Below, in pieces: positions 27,263-36,609 of a DNA stretch of 64,000 bases. The translations under genes were made by a program, and so were the position numbers. The notes under the pieces are model-generated. The model saw only the letters and a program-made list of their open reading frames with translations. It had not been told where the DNA came from and ran no database searches. Position 1 is the stretch's first letter, and every line of letters starts with the position of its first letter. Source of the DNA: Prorocentrum cordatum (Eukaryota > Sar > Dinophyceae > Prorocentrales > Prorocentraceae); NCBI GenBank assembly GCA_963575745.1, contig CAUYUJ010017649.1, forward strand, positions 184,501 through 248,500. The letters are read 5' to 3'.

Positions 27263-27450
27263 GAAACGTTGGCACGACGCCCAATAGCAGATGTTCCCCA
27301 AAACCGACAGCGGCCGATTCTTGGCAGGCGGCTGTCTGCCTCAAGTGGGCCACGTCCGCGGCGACATCGACTGTGAGTCCTTTTTCAAAATGAGAAAGTA
27401 CTGCTGTCGATCTTCGTACCTGCCTTTCCGTACCCATTTTGGTCGTACCC
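27250..27450. mobile_element. MITE-like element, family E copy 2
   Basis: Shares TTCAAAATGAGAAAG and CTTTCCGTACCCATTTTGG with 20925-20985. Overlaps the end of repeat H. Boundaries uncertain. Confidence 0.35.
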
Positions 27451-28589
27451 GCTTTTCATCCCGAGTAGCTTTGCTAAGGGCCAAGGGCTTCCAGAGTCCG
27501 AAAACTGCCCAATACCGTCCGTCGTGACAGTTCCAGTGCGAGCACCCACAGATCCGACGTCTTGTATTTGTTCAGCGCGCGGTCCCTGGAAGTCCCGATC
27601 CTTTCCCCGGGACCGGTCTTACATCCTGCATACTGTGGTCACGGTGCTGGGGCCCTGCGGGGGCCCCCAGAGGCCGAACACGACGAACAGCCTCGGTAAA
27701 TTATTGCTCGATGCGCCGACGGAGGTCTGCTGAGGTCTGGCTTCGCCACGCGAGGGACGCGTAGCCGCCCCGATGCGCAACATGCAACCCGTAGCGTGTT
27801 GGCACGGAGCTCAACACGCAGACTGAAACCGTACGCTTGGCGCGCCGCGGTCACCGACACGCGGAGCCCACAGGCGCCGAGCCCACACGCGGCGTGGTAA
27901 CACGGACGCTCCGAGCACGGCACGCGCTGCGTTGCCAGACGGGCGTGCCAGGGCAGCAGGGTCTGGGCGGGCCCTCGCTGCTGAGCGTGGAGCCCCCCCC
28001 CTCGCGCCCAGCTATGTACATGTACATGTACGTCCTTCTTTCGCTCCTGACCCCCCCTGGAGGGGCGCCTCTTCACGCTCGGGCCCACCTCGAAGGCGGA
28101 CCCCGCGGCGCCCGGCGGCATGCGGCGGGCGAGGTCGTCCGACGGCCGGGGCCCTCCCAATACCAGGGACTGCAGTGGGTGCGGGTTGCGAAGGGTGCGG
28201 TCTGCCTCCCGTCTTTTATCTGCCCTTCCCGCCCCCGGGAAACGGATGACACCGTCACTCAATGCGACCGAAGCACATGACACTGTCGCTCCATCTAGTA
28301 CAAGGGAACATACATCGAGGAGGACGGTGTCTCTCGAAACGACGACAGTTATGACAGTGTCTCTCACAAAGGCCCCGGAAAGGCCGCCACAAAGCAACTC
28401 GCAAACCGCACCCCGGCGTAACCGCACCGATTGTAGTCGCAGGACCGGGACCAGACTGCTGGCCGGGACTGCTGCGAGCCGGGACCAGACTGCTGGCCGG
28501 GACTTCGGCGGCGAGCCCCCGGGGGGCAGCTTCGGGCTCGAGGCTCGAGGCTCGTCGGGAGGCTTCGGTGGCCCTCGGCGGTTGCCTGG

Positions 28590-28682
28590 CCTCGGGGTGC
28601 GTTCCTGCGGCTGCGCCTCGCCGAGGGCGCTCCAGGGGTGTGCGGATCGCCCCGAACGGCCGCCAGAGAGACCCGACTCCAA
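28590..28682. repeat. Dispersed repeat G copy 2 (inverted)
   Basis: On the opposite strand GGTCTCTCTGGCGGCC, CGTTCGGGGCGATCC and CGGCGAGGCGCAGC, as in 14757-14860 and 30872-30960. Confidence 0.5.
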
Positions 28683-28689
28683 GCCAAGC

Positions 28690-28899
28690 TCGGCGGCGCG
28701 CCGAGGGCGGGAGCGAGAGGGGGCAGGCCTTCTCGGAGGGCGGCGGGGCTTCTCACAAGAGCGTCGCGCCTTCGGAGAGGTCTTGGAAGCCGTGTCCGGA
28801 GACAGAAGAGTTCTCGCATGGCGCGGGGGCTTCCGAAAGCCACGCCGCCTTCTGCGAAGGCCCGCCCCCCCTCACTCCCCCCCTGGGCTCACCGCCGAG
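28690..28899. mobile_element. Fold-back element, family B copy 1
   Basis: Inverted arms of about 50 bases: left CTCGGCGGCGCGCCGAGGGC, right on the other strand CTCGGCGGTGAGCCCAGGGG. Both continue into GGCCTTC blocks. Same family as 41175-41374. Confidence 0.6.
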
Positions 28900-29380
28900 A
28901 AGTCCAACGGCGGCAGCTGTCCCGGGCGCGCTACAGTCCTGGCTGATCAGAGTCCCCGTTTAACTTGCCATCGCTCGGACGTCCATTCCCCGTGCCCTTG
29001 TTGGTTTCGTGGGCTTATTTTTCGCAAGATGATTAAGGATGCTTCTCGATGGTCCTCGCGGAGAAAAAATGCACACGTCCGAGCGATGCCAAGTTTAATT
29101 GGGAGGGCCCTGAGGAGGCGCGCCCCCCGTGGGGCGGGGCGGATGGCAGCGGGCCTCGGAGGCTTCCAGGAAGTGGGACCCTGGCCCGGGGCTGGGCCCT
29201 GAGATCCCGGCGCTGCCATTTTTGCACGACGGGCGTCCTTGCACAATTTCGGGTCGATCGGGCTCGAATAATGGCGCAGAAAGATGCGGTCTGGGGCTCT
29301 TGTCGCAATTTTTCGCGATGTTGTAATTTACGCGTCGTCGGATCTCAGGGAAGGTGGCCCCGGCTCTTTCGGAGGTTCCG

Positions 29381-29582
29381 CAGCGGTGCGGTGACACACC
29401 GAGCGGTGACCTCAAAGTCCCAAGAAACCTCATCGCACGTTCGGCCACCGCACCGTTCTGGGACCCTGGACGCCCCAGTCGCCCGAGGCATCCTCGGAGA
29501 ACGACCCGAGTCCCGAAACCGCGCGGTCATGCCCAGTGCCCACTGGCTCACCACACGGTGTGGTCACTGCACCGTTTGCCCC
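29381..29582. mobile_element. MITE-like element, family C copy 2
   Basis: Left CAGCGGTGCGGTGACACACC; right on the other strand CAAACGGTGCAGTGACCACA. The interior matches 4438-4641 in reverse. Bounded on the right by an 18 base C run. Confidence 0.6.
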
Positions 29583-29631
29583 CCCCCCCCCCCCCCGATC
29601 TCTTCTTCAGGGAGGCCCCATCGACTCACCG

Positions 29632-29800
29632 CTCACGTAAGCCTAAACTTTCGGAGGTCCGCGCGGGATTGTCGGATCGGCGTTGGGCCCCCTCCCCGGC
29701 GCGCGGACGCGCCAGGGGCGGCGCTGGAGGCGCCGCCAGAGGGTCCAGCATCGATCCAAGAAGCCCGCGCGAACCTTCGAAATTGTATGCTTACGCATTT
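29632..29800. mobile_element. Fold-back element, family F copy 2
   Basis: Left CGTAAGCCTAAACTTTCGGA; right on the other strand CGTAAGCATACAATTTCGAA. Both arms run on into GGTCCGCGCGGG / GGTTCGCGCGGG and a GGATC motif. Centre GGACGCGCCAGGGGCGGC. Confidence 0.6.
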
Positions 29801-30007
29801 TGCTCCTCCTCGGAAAGTGTGTCCCCCAGCGCTTCGTGCCATCCTGAACCGCCAGTGGGGGGCCTCCTGGGCCCCCCCCTGGAGCTTGCTGGGGCCAGTG
29901 GCGACAGGAGCGCCTATAGGGACCCAAAGCTCAAGAGTCGCTTCTCCAGGAACCTCTCCCGTCCACTTCTCGGAACATCCGCCAGAACACATCGCGGACC
30001 CCAAACT

Positions 30008-30222
30008 CGATCGGAACTTTTGCTTCGCGTGCCGCGGCGGCGGCCCCGGCGACAACCTACGCCCTGTAGGCCCATACCGTGTCGCTCCGCCCCGCGTGGC
30101 GTGAGGCTGGAAAGAGTCCGGGGCGATGACGCTCGGGGACTGGGACGTGGCTGGCGCGTCGCGCCGAAGCGTGGTGGGCCAAAGCCGGCACAGCCGACAT
30201 GCGAAGCAACCGTTGCTGATCG
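30008..30222. mobile_element. MITE family A copy 5
   Basis: Left CGATCGGAACTTTTGCTTCG; right on the other strand CGATCAGCAACGGTTGCTTC. Core GTGCCGCGGCGGCGGCCCCG. 215 bp. Confidence 0.7.
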
Positions 30223-30644
30223 CACAGCTGGTGGAGGGCAAGAACCAGATTTCCGGGGCCAAATCCCAAGACTTCCGACGATCTGACTTTTGCAATCCGC
30301 GGCCTCGGAAGTCCCGATCCCTTCCCCAGGGACACTCTTACGTCCGGGGCCCACTTCTGATTGTCCTAGGGCCTTGTGACCGCCTGAAAAACCGACATCG
30401 AGGAAAAACGCTTGGATTGAACAACTCATGTCGTCAAAGATTTAACAGGGGATATGTCGACCCCTATCCCAGGCTTCGCGGGGTTTCCGAATGGGCGAGA
30501 AATTTGGGCCCCTACCCTGGGATGTACGATGGGGGGTGTCCATCCTCGATAAGGGATGCGTCCGAATAGCCCCCTTGGGGTGTATCCCAGGGTTTCCCCC
30601 TTTTTCTGAGCGGCCAAACTTTTCGGGCGAAGCTCGGGGATTGG

Positions 30645-30837
30645 GGGATACTCCAGATTTCGTAATAAAAGGGAGGGGGTCTGGACCCTCCAAGACCAGC
30701 CATTTCAGACCTCCCCCGTGGGAGAACCCTCCAAAACACCGTCCCCAGACCCCCCCAGGCCCTCCAAGATAGCATGGAAGAGACCCCCCCCCGAAATGAG
30801 ACCCCCCTCCCTTTATTACGAAATCCGGGGTAAACAC
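30645..30837. mobile_element. Inverted-repeat element with AATAAA-containing arms
   Basis: About 34 bp arms: left ATTTCGTAATAAAAGGGAGG, right on the other strand ATTTCGTAATAAAGGGAGGG. 193 bp overall, single copy seen in the window. Confidence 0.6.
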
Positions 30838-30871
30838 CGCCCGCGAATAGAGGGCTTTCGGGTCTTAATTT

Positions 30872-30960
30872 CGAGCCTCTGGCGGCCGTTCGGGGCGATC
30901 CTGTCTCGCCCAGACCGCCCTCGACGAGGCGCAGCTGCTGGAAACAACCCCGAAGCTGGA
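30872..30960. repeat. Dispersed repeat G copy 3
   Basis: GAGCCTCTGGCGGCC, CGTTCGGGGCGATCC and GAGGCGCAGCTGCTGG. Confidence 0.5.
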
Positions 30961-31432
30961 ACGCCTTCGGGAACCCACGACAACGCCAGAAAACCGTCCA
31001 CCTCGAACGTCCGAGAAACTTCTCACGCCCAGCTTGGACGACCGCCGGGATCGAAAGAACCAGATCGTCGGACCGAGTCGGGCATTCTGGGCTCAGGCCA
31101 GGGCCAGCTCTGGCAGCGTCCGAATCGAATGACCCGCCCTAGAAGCACCCCGGCCGCTGCCGGCCCACGGGCGGACGGGGCGCGCTGCCGGAGTCGGCCT
31201 GGGAGGGCGCCGTCTGCGCGCGCGGGAGGAGGAGGACCAGAGCAAGCCTTTTTTGGGGCGCGGGGGGCAGAGTGGGAGGAGCACGGGGGAGGAGGTGGGT
31301 GGGGAGGAGGGCCAAGACCAAGACCAAGAAACGGCAGGGACGAGTTCGAGTCAGAATGAGAAGCACAAGTTCGGAAGGCCTACCTAGGCCCAACAAAACT
31401 ACGGTCCCTGCGTGGGGGCATAGCCCACGAAG

Positions 31433-31502
31433 GAGGAGGGGAAGGAGGAGAGGGAGGAGGAGGAGGAGGAGGAGGAGGAGGAGGAGGAGGAGGAGGAGGA
31501 GC
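31433..31502. repeat. GAG triplet array at LINE 3' flank
   Basis: About 22 GAG/AGG units. On the element's strand this is CTC, as is the array at the 5' flank (37857-37932). Confidence 0.9.
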
Positions 31503-31533
31503 CCAGCGTACCAGGAGGATCCACTGCTCCTGC

Positions 31534-31857
31534 CTACCCCCTGCGGCGCGCCTCGTCGGGCGGCGGCGGGCGGGGCGCGCCATTGACGGCCGCGTCGGCC
31601 AGCTCGGTGCCGCCCGCGAAGAGGACGTCGCGAGCGGCTCTTTCAATCAGGCGGGGCGCGATGGCGCCAGCGAGAGATGGTACAAGCGATGAGCTCGATG
31701 GGTCGAGCGACGAAAAGACATCGGGAAACATGACAGGCACAAACGCGGAGGAAGGGGGAGCAGGCGGGGGGCAAGCAGAGGCAGGGGCAGCACTCGGGAG
31801 CGAAGGACGGGTGGGGGGAAGGTCAGCATCGAGAGTGGCATGACAGGTCAGCTCTGG
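31534..31857 (-). other. Protein-like open frame before the triplet array, LINE tail
   Basis: Open frame ending in a stop at 31534, reading FVPVMFPDVFSSLDPSSSSL, then SLAGAIAPRLIERAARDVLF and GGTELADAAVNGAP. It has no clear start and lies after the 84 bp repeats. It may be a C-terminal piece of the element, or host sequence carried along. No family recognised. Confidence 0.35.
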
Positions 31858-32137
31858 CACGGCTGAGAAGGGCGACGCGCGAGGGGGGGGGCGGGGCCTG
31901 GGCGGCCTGCAGAAGAGCGACGGACGTGCGAGGGAGAAAAGATAAAACAGGCTGCTCATTTTCGGAAGCACACTCAGAGGGCAGCGGTGGGGGCGACGCC
32001 AGAGCCGTCGGCGACACCGAAGGGGGGCGCGACATCGGAGAGCACGTGGCCATCGGTGCTGGGGAGCGCTCTGATGCCGGGGTCGATGAGCGCGTCGATC
32101 TGCGAGCAGCCACCAAATTCCCAGGATTTCGTCCGAC

Positions 32138-32442
32138 ACGTGGCGACTGCGAGCCCGAACACGACAACGGGACTTGCGATCTAACGCCGTCGGACCAGCG
32201 TCCCGAATCACGGCAACATTCTTGTGGCGACGGCGAGCCCGAACACGACAACGGGACTTGCATTCTAACGCCACGGGAGAGATGCTCCCTGTCGAGGCAT
32301 CGTACATGTGGCGACGTGTAGCCCGAACACGACAACGGGACTTGCGATCTAACGCCTGGGCCCAGCTGGGGCGTCACGAGGCATCCAGCACATGGCGACA
32401 GTGAGCCCGAACACGACAACGGGACTTGCGATCTAACGCCGA
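32138..32442 (-). repeat. Four 84 bp tandem repeats in LINE 3' region
   Basis: The motif CGACAACGGGACTTG (plus strand) starts at 32162, 32246, 32330 and 32414, exactly 84 bases apart. The conserved part is about 45 bases (GAGCCCGAACACGACAACGG, GACTTGCGATCTAACGCC), the rest varies. On the minus strand one frame gives a 28-residue repeat with VPLSCSG. The period being 28 codons and the conserved VPLSCSG could mean coding, or simply an untranslated repeat in phase. Confidence 0.85.
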
Positions 32443-32717
32443 TGGGAGGCGACGAGGCATACGAACCCGTAGACGACAGCGTCACTGGTGGGGAGGGCGT
32501 CACACAAGAGGAGGGCGAAATTGGGGCCGGCGGCGAAATTGATGAGCAGGCGGGCGCCATCCGTGAAGTTCTCGAAGTCATTGATGTAGATGGGGCCGCC
32601 CTCAGAGTTGATGGGGAGCGCGCCGTCGACGGGGGCGCGGAGGAAGGCGGGGGGGAGGTCGCCGAAGCCGAAGGAGAGCACGTAGCTGGCGGTGTCGCTG
32701 GAAGCTGAGCTCATCAT
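32433..32717 (-). CDS. ORF3-like frame at LINE 3' end, possibly ORF2 C-terminus
   Basis: 94 codons from MMSSASSD, reading protein-like sequence: YVLSFGFGDLPPAFLRAPVD, then INSEGGPIYINDFENFTDGA and NFALLLCDALPTSD. It overlaps the last 116 bases of ORF2 in the +1 frame. Either ORF2 truly ends in this frame (an indel or programmed shift near 32714), or it is a separate small ORF. I recognise no domain. Confidence 0.5.
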   Translation of the reverse strand: MMSSASSDTASYVLSFGFGDLPPAFLRAPVDGALPINSEGGPIYINDFENFTDGARLLINFAAGPNFALLLCDALPTSDAVVYGFVCLVASHRR

Positions 32718-35700
32718 CAGCGTCGGAGTCCGACGGGATCGTGGCGATGGCTGTGGAGACGGTGGCCGTGTCGCTGTCCGACGACGAAACGGCAGGAGTG
32801 AGCCGTGGAGACGACCCCGAGGATGAAGATGACGAGGAACTGCGAATGAGGTAGTCCCGTCGGCCGAGCTGCTCGCGGTCGATCTCCGAGCACTTGAGCG
32901 GTGACGCGAGCTGCATCGAACGTACACCAGCGAGAGCACAGCTGCGGAGGAGGGGCGGGGACAGGGGCCACACGGGGGCCAGCCTCGCTTCGTTGTACAT
33001 GCTGTATGCGGCAGCCATCGCCGAGAAGGTGGCCAGCGAGGGTTCAGAAAGGCCCCATCTTGTCATCCACGGGAGCGGGAACGGTCTCGCGAGAGCCTGC
33101 CGAAGGGCACGGTGCATGACAGGGCATCTCGCGTAGTGCCTCAACGAGTCGAGTTTGCCTAGACAACCAAATACGCAGTGCTTCTGGCCGTCAGGTGAGA
33201 TGATACGGGCCGAAGTCATCCAGCCATCAGACCAAGTGCGCAGGACGGCCATGGCCCACGAGCACGGGCAGCGGGCGAGGACGCTCTTGCACTCGCCCCA
33301 GTCGATGTTCGGAAGGAGGCCCGCCGACCTGCCAGCGAACTTCCTCAGGCGGAGCACGAAGAGGTCAGTGATGGGCTTGTTCAGCATCGCAAAGGCCCGC
33401 AGCGCTTCGTGAGCAGCTCTCTGAGGTCGAGGACGAGGTCGGCCGCTCTCACGAAGTTCAGCCAGCGCAGCGTCGGCAGCACGAGCACCAAAGACGGCCA
33501 GCGGGCCAGGGGGAGGGGTGCCAGCGGCGGCCAGCGCCAAATTCTCCACAAAGGCAGGGGCCAACCAGAAGGACGGGTACGGCTTGCCGGTCGCCAGCAT
33601 GGACAGGGTGGCATCGTACGGGGCGGAGCGCGCGTGGTCCCGCAACTGCTGGAGGAGCCTCTCCCAGCCTGGGAAAGTGTGCAGCGCAGCTCGAGTGATG
33701 GTGGCGACGGCCAGGTGCCCCCACCGCGTGCAGCGCGGGCCGCCCCACTGAGCGATCTGCGTCCAGAAGTCGAGGGCGAAAGTGCCGAGCGGGATGCGGA
33801 ACACCTGCGCGAGCGTCGCCAACTCAGGCTGCAACACTGACGATGGCGGCCAGCAGAATTGGGCAACGTAAGATATGGTCGTGACGGCCCGAGTATTGCA
33901 CAGTGTAGCGGAAAGGCTGGCAGGAGTGGTTCCCCGCCCGATGGCTTGGGCCCTGAGACGCAATTTGGCGACGGGGTCAATCCAACAAGTGGACGGAACA
34001 ACAGCAGGCCCCAGCCAGAGGCCCAGGTAGAGCAGCTTGGGAGCCACCTCGAACGAGCTCCACTCGGGGACCAGATGGGAGACCCAGAAGGAGACTGTGG
34101 CTGAGAGGTCGGGCGAGAACCTGTCAGACAGCGGGACAATCTTGCATTTCGAGACCTTCAGGGCGAGGTTGGCCATGTCCGAGGCCATCTGCATAACCCG
34201 ATACACATGAACTAGGTGCCGTATGGCCAATAACGTGCCCCCAATGTCGTCAGCACAGGCCCGAACCAGGCCAAGGCCAGCGGCCTCCACCCGAGAGGCC
34301 AGGTCGACCAAGAAGACAGCCGTACTCAACGCATAGAGAGTGCCCGATAAGGCACAACCTTGGATGATGCCGCTCTGGATCCAGAAGATGTGCACTAGCG
34401 AACCTAGGTGCGAGACAACCCCTTCCACCGATGCATATAGGAACGTGACGAAGGACACGAATGCTTCGGGCAGCTTGAGGGCCCTAAGGGAGAGAATGAG
34501 GAAGTCCTGATTCAGAGACGGGAAGGCCTGGCCGAAGTCCAAGGAATACAGCACGGGGATATCGGTAGACCCGTGAGGTACGACCGACATCTGACGACTC
34601 GACACGTCGAGCTCGAGGATGTTGTTGCCGAAATTCCTACCCGGTATGAATCCACGCTGGCACGGCGGGGCGAGGGATACCAGGGCAGGTCGGATCGCCC
34701 GATTGACGGTGGATGAGATGAGCTTCAGGTCACAGTTCCTGAGGCCCAGGACTCGAACCTTGTCGGGGGAGCGGGAACAGCTGGCATCGCGGAGCTCCAA
34801 GTCCGTGACGTTTTTGGGCAGAAAAATCTGGATCGTGTCACTAGTATTCGCATATAGTTCTTGGCCCCTGAGTACCCAGCCAAGAGCGTCCCATAATATG
34901 TCAGCCCCCCAAGAGGACGCCGCCCACGCAGCATACGGGAGAGCGTCAGGCCCAGGAGCGGAGTGTTGGGCAGACCGAATTGCTCGACGTAGCATATTTT
35001 TCGACGGCGGGGGGAGGTGTAGGTCGGCAGGAAGGTCAGGAGCAAGGCGGCGAAGGTAGGGAGCAGCAGCAGCAACGTCCCACGGCTTTTTCTGGAAGAC
35101 AGGGGCCCAGTGCTCCGAGAGCACCCGCAGGCGGTCAGAAGGAACGCTGACCGCAGAGCCATCTGGCGCAATAACCGCTGAGAGCGATATCCTTCGGTTG
35201 AGAGGGGACCAGAGACGAGCGCGCCGTTCAAGCGCACGAACCTGGGCGCGAATCTGGGCGCGGTCACCTTCGCGCCGTCTGCGATCCTCAAGTTCAGCCT
35301 TCGCGGACTCAGCAGCCTCAGTCTGGACCTGGTCGACCCAAGCCTGGAAGGACGGCGGGTGGCGGAGCTCGACCTTCCCGTCGGTAATCGATATCATGTC
35401 AATGGCCAGGGGGTGGGAGTCCTGGAGCCCGGCAGCCATGCGCAGGTCTTGCCTCCAAACCACACGGGCCAGAGCACGAGCGAGCAGGAGGCAGGTGTGC
35501 GGGTGATGCGGCCTGTCCCGAAAGAGGGTGTCCCTGGTCTCCGCGGCCGAAATCTTCAAAAGCTCCTTGTACTTTTCAACCTTGAACGGGGGCGACATGG
35601 AGTCCCACGGGATGCAGGAGCATAGCCCCTCCAGGCGCCGCTTGAAACCAGGCTCCGAGAACAGGTGTTTGGGAATGGGGCGGGACTCCACAGGTCGAGG

Positions 35701-36609
35701 CGGGCGGCAGGCGAGCGAGAGAACAACGGCAGCATGGTCAGAGATCTTTTTGTCAAAGACAGCCGCCGGCGTGCCAAGCGTGCCAATCTGGACATGCAAC
35801 TGGCAGAGCTGCCAGCCCGTGATCGAGCAGAAGACGCGGTCGATCGTCGCGCACGAGTCGTTGAACTTCTCGTAGTGCGTGGGGTCCTCGCACGCAATCT
35901 CGGTCAGGAGGGCGAGGGCCTGGCGCCACTTGGGCGCCTGCACGTGGTGGCACTTCGACAGCTTGCGCACGGCCGCCGCGGGGGCAGTGAGCGCGAGAGC
36001 CTCGTGCGTGGCAAAATTGAAGTCCCCGAGGACAAAGGTGGTGTACATGTCGGGGTCGAGGGCAGCAGCGCGTTGCGATACTCGCATCGCGGCAGCCACT
36101 TCGCGAACTTGCTGGGCGGACAGACCATGATTGTGAATGTTGAAGATGTCGAGCGTGCGGCAGTCATCCCAAACACGGACTAGCATCGCTCGGCCAGGTA
36201 CCAGGACAGTGGAGGATGACGACGGAGCGGAGAAGCCCTGACAAGCCAACGGCGGGAGCACCACAGCAACCCCACCCCGCCGATGCCCGTCATCTGCGTC
36301 GGAGATGAAGCTGGAGTGGATCGCGAGGCCTGACGCGATCGATCTGAAGAACGAGTCGAGCTGGAAGTGGTCCTGGTGCACCTCCTGCAACGCGATGACC
36401 GTGGAGAGGGGACGAAGACTGAGAACATACTTTCTCTTCAGAATGGCTTTGTCCCCACCAGCCTGAAGAAGTGCCCGAGAATTCCAAGTAGCAATCCGAA
36501 ACGTAGGCGCCGCTGACCCAGGCGGCGGGGTAGGAAGATGAAATAGTCCAGCAGCGCTAAAGACACCACTGGCTGGGGTCGGACGGGTGCGTGAGCTCCT
36601 TGACAGCAT
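32602..36609 (-). CDS. LINE ORF2: AP endonuclease, reverse transcriptase
   Basis: 1335 codons from the ATG at 36609 inside the end of ORF1 (+1 frame); the frame above this ATG is a shadow of ORF1. Endonuclease: RIATWN at 38-43, LQEVHQ with E76, GDFN at 195-198, TIDRVF 255-260 and SDHAAV from 290. Reverse transcriptase: LDFGQAFPS with D691 (motif A), QSGIIQGCALSG from 745 (motif B), CADD with D787/D788 (motif C). Near the end C-x3-C-x8-H-x3-C at 1145-1162 (CVFGC and DSLRHYARCPV). All expected catalytic residues are present. The final ~40 residues are arginine/proline-rich and look like a frame-shifted tail, since the overlapping ORF3 frame reads much better there. Translation start could use reinitiation after ORF1 or the overlapping ATG. 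Confidence 0.9.
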   Translation of the reverse strand: MLSRSSRTRPTPASGVFSAAGLFHLPTPPPGSAAPTFRIATWNSRALLQAGGDKAILKRKYVLSLRPLSTVIALQEVHQDHFQLDSFFRSIASGLAIHSSFISDADDGHRRGGVAVVLPPLACQGFSAPSSSSTVLVPGRAMLVRVWDDCRTLDIFNIHNHGLSAQQVREVAAAMRVSQRAAALDPDMYTTFVLGDFNFATHEALALTAPAAAVRKLSKCHHVQAPKWRQALALLTEIACEDPTHYEKFNDSCATIDRVFCSITGWQLCQLHVQIGTLGTPAAVFDKKISDHAAVVLSLACRPPRPVESRPIPKHLFSEPGFKRRLEGLCSCIPWDSMSPPFKVEKYKELLKISAAETRDTLFRDRPHHPHTCLLLARALARVVWRQDLRMAAGLQDSHPLAIDMISITDGKVELRHPPSFQAWVDQVQTEAAESAKAELEDRRRREGDRAQIRAQVRALERRARLWSPLNRRISLSAVIAPDGSAVSVPSDRLRVLSEHWAPVFQKKPWDVAAAAPYLRRLAPDLPADLHLPPPSKNMLRRAIRSAQHSAPGPDALPYAAWAASSWGADILWDALGWVLRGQELYANTSDTIQIFLPKNVTDLELRDASCSRSPDKVRVLGLRNCDLKLISSTVNRAIRPALVSLAPPCQRGFIPGRNFGNNILELDVSSRQMSVVPHGSTDIPVLYSLDFGQAFPSLNQDFLILSLRALKLPEAFVSFVTFLYASVEGVVSHLGSLVHIFWIQSGIIQGCALSGTLYALSTAVFLVDLASRVEAAGLGLVRACADDIGGTLLAIRHLVHVYRVMQMASDMANLALKVSKCKIVPLSDRFSPDLSATVSFWVSHLVPEWSSFEVAPKLLYLGLWLGPAVVPSTCWIDPVAKLRLRAQAIGRGTTPASLSATLCNTRAVTTISYVAQFCWPPSSVLQPELATLAQVFRIPLGTFALDFWTQIAQWGGPRCTRWGHLAVATITRAALHTFPGWERLLQQLRDHARSAPYDATLSMLATGKPYPSFWLAPAFVENLALAAAGTPPPGPLAVFGARAADAALAELRESGRPRPRPQRAAHEALRAFAMLNKPITDLFVLRLRKFAGRSAGLLPNIDWGECKSVLARCPCSWAMAVLRTWSDGWMTSARIISPDGQKHCVFGCLGKLDSLRHYARCPVMHRALRQALARPFPLPWMTRWGLSEPSLATFSAMAAAYSMYNEARLAPVWPLSPPLLRSCALAGVRSMQLASPLKCSEIDREQLGRRDYLIRSSSSSSSSGSSPRLTPAVSSSDSDTATVSTAIATIPSDSDADDELSFQRHRQLRALLRLRRPPPRLPPRPRRRRAPHQL

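Larger units (their letters stand above)
22654..31432. other. Intergenic or upstream-intron DNA, no gene recognised
   Basis: 8.8 kb above E1 and downstream of the LINE. It may include upstream exons or the promoter of the TerD gene, which I could not find. Apart from the repeats listed separately, about 23150-24450, 25540-26380 and 31000-31430 show no structure I can name. Confidence 0.5.
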
